Assembly (NCBI GenBank): GCA_947650915.1
Contig: CANSWY010000003.1
Coordinates: forward strand, 62,001 to 126,000
Source: an uncultured Eggerthellaceae bacterium
GTDB taxonomy: Bacteria > Actinomycetota > Coriobacteriia > Coriobacteriales > Eggerthellaceae
DNA length: 64,000 nucleotides
Direction: 5' to 3'
Of the stretch, positions 43,176 through 50,839 are shown one piece after another. Position 1 is the first letter of the stretch. Each line of letters starts with the position of its first letter. A model generated the notes under the pieces. The model was not told where the DNA came from, searched no databases, and saw nothing but the letters and a program-made list of their open reading frames with translations. Both the position numbers and the translations under genes were made by a program.

Positions 43176-43331
43176 ATGGGCAAATCATTGCCGATAACCC
43201 TTGCAGTCATCGCTCTTGTGAACGGGGCGCTGATGCCGCGAGGGCCGCTCACCACCTTCATCGGATGGGCGTGCATCTTCGGCTGCTCTCTCTTCGCCGG
43301 GTGGGCTTCGTGCAAGAAAGGAGACCGGTAG
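43176..43331 (+). CDS. Small phage membrane protein
   Basis: A 51-residue protein with two short hydrophobic segments separated by a PRGPLTT turn, and a basic end (CKKGDR). First rightward early gene, with AAAGGAG before its ATG. No homology recognised. Confidence 0.6.
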   Translation: MGKSLPITLAVIALVNGALMPRGPLTTFIGWACIFGCSLFAGWASCKKGDR

Positions 43332-43574
43332 ATGTCTGAGAAGGAGCTTCGCTATGACGGGGAGCGCATGGCGCGTCGCGTCAAGAGCCTGCGGGCGGAT
43401 CTGGGTTGGGATCAGGAGAAGCTCGCCGAAGAGGCGGGCGTTTCCAAGGATACCGTGTGCTCTGTGGAGTGCGGCCGTCGCGGCGTGACGCTGAACACCA
43501 TCGTGGCCCTGGCCGATGCGCTCGGGTGCGAAAGCGTGGACGAGCTGGTCTTCCGCTCCGCCCCGGCAGCGTAG
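43332..43574 (+). CDS. Cro-like XRE helix-turn-helix protein
   Basis: An 80-residue DNA-binding protein with a classic XRE helix-turn-helix (LGWDQEKLAEEAGVSKDTVCSVECGRRGVTLNTIVALADAL, about 24-64). Its ATG directly follows the preceding gene, with a GAAAGGAG site. As the first rightward DNA-binding gene, opposite the repressor, it is the best Cro candidate. Confidence 0.78.
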   Translation: MSEKELRYDGERMARRVKSLRADLGWDQEKLAEEAGVSKDTVCSVECGRRGVTLNTIVALADALGCESVDELVFRSAPAA

Positions 43575-43586
43575 GCGGGCTGGGGC

Positions 43587-43757
43587 ATGGACCATCTGGC
43601 GATCCCGGTGTTCGTTTTCATCGTCATCGAGGCAGTGGCTTACGCCCAAGGGCTGTCCGCGCTGGCCACGCTCGCGCTCGCTGGCGCGTTCCTGTGCTGG
43701 GGGATGTGGGTGGGGGCGAAGGCGTGGGATCGTGCGAATCGGAAGGAGGAGAAGTAG
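43587..43757 (+). CDS. Small phage membrane protein
   Basis: A 56-residue protein (starts MDHLAIPVFVFIVIEAVAYA) with two hydrophobic helices and a basic C-terminus (WDRANRKEEK). No strong ribosome site is visible (GGCTGGGGC before the ATG), so translation may be coupled to the gene ending 12 bases upstream. Confidence 0.55.
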   Translation: MDHLAIPVFVFIVIEAVAYAQGLSALATLALAGAFLCWGMWVGAKAWDRANRKEEK

Positions 43758-43770
43758 ATGGCTTACTCAC

Positions 43771-43977
43771 GTGAGCATCTGGCGCGAGATGCGCGTCAAG
43801 CGCGCGGAGCGCAAGTGGTCACAAGACGAGCTTGCCGAGCGCATGGGGGTCTCGAAGGACTCCGTGAAGGGCTGGGAGGCGGAGCGCACCGACCCTGGAT
43901 TCCCGCAGATCTGCAAGATGGCCGATGCATTCGGCTGCCCTGTGGAGGACTTCGCCATGACGCAGCCAGCGGCATGA
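43771..43977 (+). CDS. XRE helix-turn-helix protein, start uncertain
   Basis: About 68 residues with a clear helix-turn-helix (RKWSQDELAERMGVSKDSVKGWEAERTDPGFPQICKMADAFG). The in-frame starts (GTG 43771 or ATG 43789) have no ribosome site at normal distance. A well-placed ATG at 43758, eight bases after GGAGGAG, is in another frame and encodes MAYSREHLARDAR, which leaves the HTH frame. Either the distal GTG is used or a frameshift (natural or a sequencing error) separates start and domain. Confidence 0.6.
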   Translation: MSIWREMRVKRAERKWSQDELAERMGVSKDSVKGWEAERTDPGFPQICKMADAFGCPVEDFAMTQPAA

Positions 43978-44009
43978 GCGAACCCGACGAACGCAAAGGA
44001 GCGCACCGA

Positions 44010-44174
44010 ATGAACCTCACCACTGTGGCGGCCATCGGCGTCCTGTTCGTCGCCTACGCGCTCATCAGCTGGGCACTGGGTATGGCAGGAACGTACGAGA
44101 TGGCCTGCTTCTTCGGTGGGGTATTCGCTATAGGGCTTGCCGCAGGGATCCGCTTGGGTCTCGGCAAGCAGTAA
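44010..44174 (+). CDS. Small phage membrane protein
   Basis: A 54-residue protein with two hydrophobic helices (TTVAAIGVLFVAYALISWAL and a second from about 33 to 50). AAAGGAG precedes its ATG. Third small membrane protein in the early operon; function unknown. Confidence 0.6.
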   Translation: MNLTTVAAIGVLFVAYALISWALGMAGTYEMACFFGGVFAIGLAAGIRLGLGKQ

Positions 44175-44191
44175 GGGAAGTGAATCGGACT

Positions 44192-44458
44192 ATGAACATC
44201 GAGTTTTCCGATGACGTGCAGCGCGAGCTACAAGAGCTTCGCGAGGACATGGAGGAGCAGCACGATGGCATCAAGGGCCAGCTCTATTTCATCTTCGCCT
44301 TCTTGCTGCTGATCCGGTCGTGGCAGACGGATGATGGACTTCTGTTCGTGCTGGCGGTGTTCGCTGGAATCCTCGCAGTGGTGATGAACGCGGTCCATTT
44401 CTTTCAGTCGTGGAAGAGATTCAAGAGCAAGTCCGACAAATCAAAGACCAAAGCGTAG
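44192..44458 (+). CDS. Small phage protein with coiled coil and two membrane helices
   Basis: An 88-residue protein: acidic helical start (FSDDVQRELQELREDMEEQHDG), two hydrophobic segments (about 31-45 and 51-70) and a Lys/Ser-rich basic tail. An alternative GTG start lies 12 bases upstream. No homology recognised. Confidence 0.58.
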   Translation: MNIEFSDDVQRELQELREDMEEQHDGIKGQLYFIFAFLLLIRSWQTDDGLLFVLAVFAGILAVVMNAVHFFQSWKRFKSKSDKSKTKA

Positions 44459-44468
44459 AGGAGGAATC

Positions 44469-44987
44469 ATGACGTACAGGAGCACGATAACACCGAGGGA
44501 TCCGAACGATGTGCTCACGCCGTCGCACCAGCGCCTCATAGATGAGATCCATGGCTACGATGATGAAAGCGTGCTCAACAATCCATTCAGGAGCGCAGAC
44601 TTCCGCGTGGTGAAGAGGTTCATGGATCTGCTCAAGCGGCACCACGGAGTGGACCTCACCGATGACACGCTCGCAAGCTTATGGGGATGGGCTGCGAGGC
44701 GCGAGATCGGTGAGCACGCATACCTGAACGTACCTTATTCCGTGTACAACCGATGCAGCACTGTCCACAATGCGGATTCCAATGCACAGCAGATGTCACC
44801 GACCATTGGCGTATCGTCCTCCTGCACGCATGATGATTCAAACGTACCACGTGCATCTGACACGGCGTCCCGAATGACGGCTGACAGTTCATCTCCTGAT
44901 ATCTCACTTCGGATCTTCATCGACATCACCTCCTCTCCGGACGTGAGTGTATCAGTTGCTGCTTCGGGGGATATGCCCCATGTCTAG
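44469..44987 (+). CDS. Hypothetical early phage protein
   Basis: A 172-residue frame with a strong GAGGAGGAATC ribosome site. Residues 1-95 look like genuine protein (DVLTPSHQRLIDEIHGYDDESV, WGWAARREIGEHAYLNVPYSVY), but the rest is Ser/Thr/Asp-rich and lies antisense to a small minus-strand frame with its own ribosome site (44735-44920). The true protein may be shorter or its end extended by a lost stop. Confidence 0.5.
   Translation: MTYRSTITPRDPNDVLTPSHQRLIDEIHGYDDESVLNNPFRSADFRVVKRFMDLLKRHHGVDLTDDTLASLWGWAARREIGEHAYLNVPYSVYNRCSTVHNADSNAQQMSPTIGVSSSCTHDDSNVPRASDTASRMTADSSSPDISLRIFIDITSSPDVSVSVAASGDMPHV
44735..44920 (-). CDS. Small antisense phage protein, possible
   Basis: A 61-residue frame (starts MKIRSEISGDELSAVIRDAV) with a perfect AGGAGG eight bases before its ATG and balanced composition. 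It lies wholly within the opposite-strand frame of the 44469 gene. At most one of the two overlapping ends is likely to be conserved. Confidence 0.45.
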   Translation of the reverse strand: MKIRSEISGDELSAVIRDAVSDARGTFESSCVQEDDTPMVGDICCALESALWTVLHRLYTE

Positions 44988-45270
44988 GGAGTCCATCACC
45001 TATGAGGAAGCCATCGAGCACATCGCGCTCCAAGAGATCGAAGAGCTCAAGATCATCTGCTCGTTCAATGGACTCGATGCTGCCATCGGAGAGGCTAACG
45101 CGAAAGACCTCCAGCAGAACGTTAGGAATGCTTTCGAAGCTGAAGCCAAGCAGCGCATCAAGGCTGTTTCCGGCCTGTTCTGCGAGCAAGTGGAAGAGGT
45201 CACGAGCGATGTCAGACGTAGGCGCAGGGAGATCACGGGCGAGATCGCAGAGAAGGGGAGGCCGGCATGA
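44980..45270 (+). CDS. Hypothetical early phage protein
   Basis: A 96-residue, mostly helical, charged protein (ITYEEAIEHIALQEIEELK at the start, a basic RRRRREI run near the end). It has no recognised domain. It overlaps the next gene by four bases. The start codon follows only a weak GGGGGAT site. Confidence 0.55.
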   Translation: MSRESITYEEAIEHIALQEIEELKIICSFNGLDAAIGEANAKDLQQNVRNAFEAEAKQRIKAVSGLFCEQVEEVTSDVRRRRREITGEIAEKGRPA

Positions 45271-45476
45271 AGCGCAATGTCAAACAAAGACCTTCGCCTG
45301 GGGCGATTGCATGGGGCTTTCTCGTGTTTGCGGGTTTTTGGCTGATGGTCGGAACGATTGCAAGCGCTGCTGGGTTTTGTTGTCTTCGAGTGGCTCTCGT
45401 GTCGGCCATAGGGTGCCTGTGTTTCTCTGCCGTGTTTGGGTTGCTGCAGCGGATCTTGAACAGCATCGACGAGTAG
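45267..45476 (+). CDS. Small phage membrane protein
   Basis: A 69-residue protein with a basic N-terminus (KRNVKQRPS) and two transmembrane helices (about 14-34 and 40-60). Coupled to the preceding gene by a 4-base overlap. Unknown function; it immediately precedes the structured noncoding stretch. Confidence 0.58.
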   Translation: MKRNVKQRPSPGAIAWGFLVFAGFWLMVGTIASAAGFCCLRVALVSAIGCLCFSAVFGLLQRILNSIDE

Positions 45477-45479
45477 CAG

Positions 45480-45825
45480 CTTCCTCTGCCGGCGCACTGG
45501 CCTGCGCGCAAGTCCCTTCAGGCCAGGGCAGCGACGTGCGCCGGTTGAGGAGCCTGCTGGCTCCGCACCTCCTCTCTTTGCTGGGCAGGCCGTCAACTAA
45601 CTCGGACGGCCTGCCGGAAGAGGGATGCACTTTGACAACCAAGAGGTGGCTTCGTTCCTTGGAAAAACGAGCATTGAATCCAGGAGGTGCCGCATGGCCA
45701 TAGCCTGCGGCACCCGCCATCAGATCCCTGCGCAGGCGCACGCGCCAGCGTTTCTCTTTGGTCTGAGCCTGTTGCACGCGTGTCGAGGGGTTGTTCTGCT
45801 CCTGCGTTGCGTGCGCCTGCATGGG
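45480..45825. ncRNA. Candidate structured RNA, unknown class
   Basis: The 394 bases between 45,477 and 45,870 hold no credible gene, but many long perfect helices: 45489-45497 with 45536-45544 (9 bp, extended by TCCTC/GAGGA after a 2-nt internal loop) enclosing 45498-45504 with 45519-45525 (7 bp); 45549-45554 with 45559-45564 (6 bp, exclusive with the TCCTC pairing); 45584-45594 with 45605-45615 (11 bp); 45686-45694 with 45706-45714 (9 bp plus 3 inside); and 45732-45743 with 45809-45820 (12 bp enclosing 65 nt). Strand, promoter and exact ends are undetermined; the downstream gene reads plus. It could be a trans-acting phage RNA or a long structured leader. Confidence 0.55.
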
Positions 45826-45870
45826 GGCCTGATGGCAGAAGGCGAAGGAAGAAGGAAGGAGGTGGTGCGC

Positions 45871-46152
45871 ATGGCGGGCGAAGACTTGAAATGGCTCTCG
45901 GTGCCTGAATACGCCGAGATGATGGGCAAAGACCCACAGCACATCCGCGACTTGTGCCTGCAAGGCGAGATAGAGGCGCGGAAGATCGGACGCTGCTGGG
46001 CGATCCCGTACATGGAGCCTGAGAGCGTGCGGGCAGAGCAGCGTGTGCAAGAGGCCGTGAATGGCATCGTTGGAGCATGCGTCGCATTCATAGACGCTTC
46101 GATCGTGCAGCTGACAGAGGTGCGCGAGACATTGAAGGAGGTCGCTCGATGA
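45871..46152 (+). CDS. Excisionase-like helix-turn-helix protein
   Basis: A 93-residue protein whose first 50 residues form a MerR/HTH_17-type DNA-binding domain (WLSVPEYAEMMGKDPQHIRDLCLQGEIEARKIGRCWAIP), the form used by phage excisionases, followed by a helix with an EAVNGIVGACVAFIDA stretch. A strong AAGGAGGTG precedes the ATG at 45871; an open frame further up is structured noncoding sequence. The excisionase role is inferred from fold and context. Confidence 0.7.
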   Translation: MAGEDLKWLSVPEYAEMMGKDPQHIRDLCLQGEIEARKIGRCWAIPYMEPESVRAEQRVQEAVNGIVGACVAFIDASIVQLTEVRETLKEVAR

Positions 46153-46496
46153 GCGCACAGACAAAAGAAACGCGCCTCGATGCTTGGCGGCTGAGGCGCG
46201 AAACGGTTTCGGGCGAAACCGGGAAACATTGTAGCACGGCCGCTGATGCGATCGTGACCATCTACGCGCTGAACCGCGAGGTGGACAGGTGGGACGCGCG
46301 CAACCAGCGCGCTGAGCGCGAACGCGGCTGCGGCATCCCGAACATTGTGCGCGCGCACGGAGGCACATGGCTGGCCGACATGGCCACGCTGCTGGGCGTG
46401 CGGGTGCGGTCGGTCAAGGTCGCGGGCGCTCCGCGGCCGGCGGTCAAGTACCGCGGAATCTGGTTCGTGAACTTCGAGAAAGGGGCCAGAGCATGA
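46149..46496 (+). CDS. Hypothetical phage protein
   Basis: A 115-residue protein with no recognised domain. The C-terminal half (GGTWLADMATLLGVRVRSVKVAG) resembles a helix-turn-helix, so DNA binding is possible. It overlaps both neighbours by four bases, placing it inside the excisionase-like/ParB-like operon. Confidence 0.55.
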   Translation: MSAQTKETRLDAWRLRRETVSGETGKHCSTAADAIVTIYALNREVDRWDARNQRAERERGCGIPNIVRAHGGTWLADMATLLGVRVRSVKVAGAPRPAVKYRGIWFVNFEKGARA

Positions 46497-47794
46497 TCTT
46501 GAAGACCATCGATCTGGCCGATATGCGGCCAGATCCGAACAACCCACGCGAAGACTTCGGAGATCTGGAAGCGATGATCCGCGGGTTCGAGCTCAACCCG
46601 ACGTATCCAGGAGAGCCGTTGAACCCTCCCATCACCGTGAAGGATGGGAACGTCTACCGCATCGTGGATGGGGAGCGCCGTTACCGCGCCATGCAGGAAG
46701 CGAGACGCAAGATGTGCCACGCCATCGTCTGCGATGATTTCGACGAGGCGGACGTGATCGTGGCCATGATGGCCACGGATGACAAGAAGCAGCTGTCTGA
46801 GGTGGAACGTTCTCGCGGCGTCCAGCGGATGCTGAAACTGGACGTGGACGAGGACACCATCGAAGAGATCACTGCCATCCCCATGAAGACGGTGCGCCAG
46901 GTGCGCGCTGGCATGAGGAAGGCGGGCGAGAAGGCCGAGCAGCTGACCACGGATTGGCTGGCCGCCGTGGGTGAAGCGGAAGAGCGCGGAGACATGGAAG
47001 CGGCCGAGGCCATCATGAACGTCAAAGAAGATCCGTGGGGTGGGAAGAATTGGGAGAACGTCAAGCGACGGTTCGATGAGCTCCGTGCATATGAAGCAGG
47101 CTACGAGATGCTGCGCCAGGCGTGCGCCGACCTGGAGGTGCCCTTCCAGGCGAGCAAGCCGAAGAAAGCCGTCTTCGAAGACACGTGCTACCGTCTTGGC
47201 AAAGGTGGAGAAGAGATTCGCGCGTGGGTGCAGGAACAGGCGGACAGGGGCTTTTCCATCTGGTGCCCGGCACCTACAGAACGCCACACATATGTGAACC
47301 CCGAATCCTTCTCTGCGCCAGCCATGCTCACAGAGGAGGAGGCGAAGACCAAAAGCAACCAGAACCAGGCGAAAGCGGCCATGACGAACGCCAAGAAGCG
47401 GCGCGCGCAGTGGGTGGGCGAGCGCATCGCCAACGCCGATGCGCTGAAGCACACGCTCCAGTTCTTCGTGGAGGGACGCCGGTCCATGAACGCGCGCGAT
47501 TTCGCTGCGAAAGCAGGGGTCGAGTGCGAGGACATCCCCTGCCCGCCATCTCCGTTCCTTTTGGCATGTGATTGGCCATGGACGGACGACATGACCCAGG
47601 CGATGCTCTTGGCCATCCTGTTCGACAAAGAGGATCCGTGCGGGGGCATAGGTCCCCGCGCCAAGCACGATGCGGCGGATGGATTCGTCAGATTCATGGC
47701 GGCGCTCCAGGGCGATGGCTACATCTGGAACGAACACGAGACAGAACTCTATGCCGCGTGCTGCGACATCCTGGATGACAAGGAAGACGCGTGA
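46493..47794 (+). CDS. ParB-like nuclease-domain protein
   Basis: A 433-residue protein. The N-terminal 90 residues form a ParB/Srx-type domain (DLADMRPDPNNPREDFGDLEA, then the DGERRYRAM motif), followed by a helix-turn-helix region (about 110-150, IEEITAIPMKTVRQVRAGM). The rest is an unrecognised helical region. Phage ParB-like proteins act in partition, DNA binding or as nucleases; which applies is unknown. Its position ahead of the recombination genes argues for DNA metabolism. Confidence 0.8.
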   Translation: MILKTIDLADMRPDPNNPREDFGDLEAMIRGFELNPTYPGEPLNPPITVKDGNVYRIVDGERRYRAMQEARRKMCHAIVCDDFDEADVIVAMMATDDKKQLSEVERSRGVQRMLKLDVDEDTIEEITAIPMKTVRQVRAGMRKAGEKAEQLTTDWLAAVGEAEERGDMEAAEAIMNVKEDPWGGKNWENVKRRFDELRAYEAGYEMLRQACADLEVPFQASKPKKAVFEDTCYRLGKGGEEIRAWVQEQADRGFSIWCPAPTERHTYVNPESFSAPAMLTEEEAKTKSNQNQAKAAMTNAKKRRAQWVGERIANADALKHTLQFFVEGRRSMNARDFAAKAGVECEDIPCPPSPFLLACDWPWTDDMTQAMLLAILFDKEDPCGGIGPRAKHDAADGFVRFMAALQGDGYIWNEHETELYAACCDILDDKEDA

Positions 47795-48360
47795 TGGCTG
47801 AGCATGGCACGCGTGCCCGCTATAGCGCAGGCTGCCATTGCGATGAATGCCGGAAGGCCAACCGCGACTACGAACGGGCGCGCACGATGCGCAAGGTCGC
47901 AGAAGAATGCGGTGCGCCAGCAGCGTTGGTAGATGCGGATCCTGTTCGGAAGAAGCTCATGCAGCTGCGCCGACGCGGGTGCACGGAGCGCGAGATATGC
48001 AGGATCACGGGACTGTCGCGCTCGTGCCTCAACAACATCATGCGCGCACATCCGCGCACAGGAACCCCCGTGAAGAAGGTGCGGCGAGAGACGCGGGATG
48101 CCATCTTCAGCATCGAGAGCAAGCGGATGCCATCGGCCGGCCAGAACATCGGAGCGGAATGGATGGCGGAATGGATCCGCGAATACAGAACACGTGGTCT
48201 GAGCGTCGCTTGCATGTCCCGCATCAGCGGCATCGACAGGCAGGTCCTCGATGGGCTCTTGCATGGGTCACGGCGCGCCGTGAAGGGAAAGACGTTCCAC
48301 AGGTTCTTGATGAGCAAGCCCGCGCTCGACAAGCGGACAGGAAGGAATTCTGATGACTGA
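47794..48360 (+). CDS. Phage DNA-binding protein with N-terminal Cys cluster
   Basis: A 188-residue basic protein. The start has a GCHCDEC knuckle (HGTRARYSAGCHCDECRKANRDY), typical of actinophage HTH proteins, followed by a helix-turn-helix (CTEREICRITGLSRSCLNNIM, about 62-82) and a second possible one near 140. The ATG at 47794 is favoured over GTG 47791 by its spacing from AAGGAAG. It overlaps the next gene by 8 bases. Confidence 0.65.
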   Translation: MAEHGTRARYSAGCHCDECRKANRDYERARTMRKVAEECGAPAALVDADPVRKKLMQLRRRGCTEREICRITGLSRSCLNNIMRAHPRTGTPVKKVRRETRDAIFSIESKRMPSAGQNIGAEWMAEWIREYRTRGLSVACMSRISGIDRQVLDGLLHGSRRAVKGKTFHRFLMSKPALDKRTGRNSDD

Positions 48361-49681
48361 ACCAGTGAAGATCAACAGCCTTGACGTTGAGAACGTCAAG
48401 CGCGTGAAGACCGTGGCGTTGACGCCCACGAAAGAGGGCCTCACCGTCATCGGCGGCAAGAACGGCCAGGGCAAGACGAGCGTCATCGACGCCATCGCGT
48501 GGGCGCTGGGAGGCGACCGGATGCGTCCGGATGTCCCGAAGCGCGAGGGCGCGGCAGGCGACCCGTACATGAAGGTGGAGCTTTCGAATGGTGTGGTGGT
48601 CGAGCGCAAGGGGCCGAAGTCGAACCTCAAGGTCATCGACCCGGAGGGCAACAAAGCGGGTCAGCAGCTGCTCAATGCCTTCGTGAGCGCGTTCGCTTTG
48701 GATTTGCCGCGCTTCATGGGAGGTTCTGACAAGGAGAAAGCTGACGCGCTCCTGCAGATCATCGGCGTGGGGGACCAGTTGGCGGAACTGGACCGCTCGG
48801 CAGACGACCTCTACAACAAGCGCCTGGCGGTCGGTCAGATGGAGCGCCAGAAGCGCGGAGCCGCCAACGAGATGCAGCACTACCCGGATGCGCCGGGCGC
48901 GCCGATCAGCGCCAGTGAGCTGATCCAAGAACAGCAGGCCATCCTGGCGCGCAACGGCGAGAATCAGAAGCTGCGGCAGAAGGTGGAAGAGATCGCCCAG
49001 AGCTGCGAAGGGGTCAATGACAGCCTTGCGGCCATGGGTGCGCAGCGCGATACCATCAAGCGCCAGCTCGCGGACATCGATGCGAAGATCAGCGAGGCGA
49101 AAGAGCGGAGGGGGAATCTGGAAGCAGACCTCGTGATCGCGCGCAAGACAGCCGAGCAGCTGCAGGATGAATCCACCGAAGAGGTGGAAGAGAAGCTCAA
49201 AGAGATCGACGCCATCAACGAGAAGGTGCGCACGAACCAGGCGAAAGACGCCGCGACCGAAGAAGCGGACGCGCTCCTGGAAGAGTATGAAGACCTCTCG
49301 CGCCAGCTCGAATCGGTCCGTTCCCGCCGCATGGCGTTGCTCAAGGATGCGGACCTGCCGCTGGCAGAGCTCTCCATCGACCATGGATGCCTCACCTACA
49401 AAGGCGCGCACTGGAACGACATGAGCGGATCCGAGCAGCTGAAGGTGGCCACCGCGATCGTGCGCCGGCTCAACCCATCATGCGGCTTCGTGCTGGTGGA
49501 CAAGCTGGAGCAGATGGACATGGACACGCTGAGGGATTTTGGTGCGTGGGCTGAAGGGGAGGACCTCCAGATCATCGGCACCAGGGTGAGCAGCGGCGAT
49601 GAGTGCTCCGTCATCATCGAGGACGGGCTTGCCGAGAGCGCGCCGGAGGCAGAGAAACCCGCGCAAGAGTGGGTGATGTAG
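48353..49681 (+). CDS. SMC/RecF-type AAA ATPase
   Basis: A 442-residue ABC-type ATPase: Walker A GGKNGQGKTS near residue 35, a central coiled coil (about 180-320), a signature-like MSGSEQLKVA and a divergent Walker B (FVLVDKLEQMD) in which Asp-Lys replaces Asp-Glu. The layout is that of a miniature SbcC/RecF/RecN protein. In phages such ATPases sit with recombination genes, as here. The lysine at the catalytic-glutamate position suggests altered hydrolysis. Confidence 0.78.
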   Translation: MTEPVKINSLDVENVKRVKTVALTPTKEGLTVIGGKNGQGKTSVIDAIAWALGGDRMRPDVPKREGAAGDPYMKVELSNGVVVERKGPKSNLKVIDPEGNKAGQQLLNAFVSAFALDLPRFMGGSDKEKADALLQIIGVGDQLAELDRSADDLYNKRLAVGQMERQKRGAANEMQHYPDAPGAPISASELIQEQQAILARNGENQKLRQKVEEIAQSCEGVNDSLAAMGAQRDTIKRQLADIDAKISEAKERRGNLEADLVIARKTAEQLQDESTEEVEEKLKEIDAINEKVRTNQAKDAATEEADALLEEYEDLSRQLESVRSRRMALLKDADLPLAELSIDHGCLTYKGAHWNDMSGSEQLKVATAIVRRLNPSCGFVLVDKLEQMDMDTLRDFGAWAEGEDLQIIGTRVSSGDECSVIIEDGLAESAPEAEKPAQEWVM

Positions 49682-50827
49682 ATGGCGCTGCAGATATCGC
49701 GGGGCATCGTTCCGAGCGCCCAGAAGGTCGTGATCTATGGCGTGGAGGGCATCGGCAAATCCACGTTCGCGTCGAACTTCCCGGATCCGCTCTTCATCGA
49801 CACCGAAGGATCGACGAAGCACATGGACGTGGCGCGTCTGGCGGCTCCCAAGAGCTGGAGCGAACTCCTGCAGCAGATCGCATCCGTGAAGGCGGAGCGT
49901 CCCTGCAAGACGCTCGTGGTGGATACCATCGACTGGGCGGAGCGGCTGGCTGCATCCCACATCGTGGCCGGAGCCGAGAACGCGAAGATCAGATCCATCG
50001 AAGACTTCGGATACGGAACGGGGTACACGAAGCTGGTAGAGGAGTTCTCGCGGATGCTCGACCGCTTGTCCGATGTGGCGGACGCGGGCATCAACGTCGT
50101 GCTGGTGGCCCATGCGGACATCCGCAAGTTCGAGCAGCCGGAAGAGGTCTCCAGCTATGACCGCTGGGAGCTGAAGCTCTCTAAGAGCGGCCAGAAGAAG
50201 GTGGCACCGGTCGTGAAGGAGTGGGCGGATGCGGTCCTGTTCCTGAACTATGAGACGGTGGTGGAATCGGTCAGCTCCGGCATGGGCGCTTCCAAGGGAA
50301 AGGCCCGCGGCGGTCAGAAGCGCGCCATGTATTGCACGCACAACGCGTGCTGGGACGCGAAGAACCGCTGGGGCCTTCCGGACAAGGTGCCCATGGAATA
50401 TGAGCAGATCGCAGAGCACATCCCCGCCGATCTTGGAAGTGCCTCGCCGGCCGCAGATCCTGTAGAGGCGACCGGAGGCTCGGGCATCTCCACAGCGATG
50501 GCGAGAGCCGCAGAAGCCGATGTCCAGCTCAAGGAGATCCGAGAGCGGCAGGAAGCGACGAAGCCCGTTCAGGCTGATGGCCCTGCTGCTGCAAAAAGGC
50601 CAGAAGCTGCAGCGCGCCTCCCAGACATGTGGAAGCCCGTGCTGCAGCTCGCTGAGAGCGCGGGCGTGAGCGTGGATGAGATCAAGGCGTATGCGGTGCG
50701 GCGCGGCCATTTCACCGAAGACACGCCGCTTGAGAATTACCCGGAGAACTACGTGGCAGGAGCGCTCGTCACTTCATGGGACGCGGTGCTGAAGAACATC
50801 ATGGAAGAGCGAGAGATCCCGTTCTAG
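49682..50827 (+). CDS. Sak4-like AAA ATPase (phage recombinase)
   Basis: A 381-residue P-loop protein of the AAA_24 / Sak4 type: Walker A YGVEGIGKST near residue 25, LFIDTEGST, Walker B TLVVDTIDW (about 79-87) and NVVLVAHAD. Sak4 proteins are RecA/Rad51-related single-strand annealing or exchange proteins. A long Ala/Glu-rich linker leads to a C-terminal helical domain (about 300-375), which is unusual for the minimal family. One base separates it from the preceding stop, and a DUF669 gene follows. Confidence 0.8.
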   Translation: MALQISRGIVPSAQKVVIYGVEGIGKSTFASNFPDPLFIDTEGSTKHMDVARLAAPKSWSELLQQIASVKAERPCKTLVVDTIDWAERLAASHIVAGAENAKIRSIEDFGYGTGYTKLVEEFSRMLDRLSDVADAGINVVLVAHADIRKFEQPEEVSSYDRWELKLSKSGQKKVAPVVKEWADAVLFLNYETVVESVSSGMGASKGKARGGQKRAMYCTHNACWDAKNRWGLPDKVPMEYEQIAEHIPADLGSASPAADPVEATGGSGISTAMARAAEADVQLKEIRERQEATKPVQADGPAAAKRPEAAARLPDMWKPVLQLAESAGVSVDEIKAYAVRRGHFTEDTPLENYPENYVAGALVTSWDAVLKNIMEEREIPF

Positions 50828-50839
50828 GAAGGAGAGGAC

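Noticed and set aside
45625-45870. Upstream extension of the excisionase-like gene to 45625
   Set aside because: No ribosome site, low-quality peptide, and the stretch is covered by strong helices; ATG 45871 has AAGGAGGTG.
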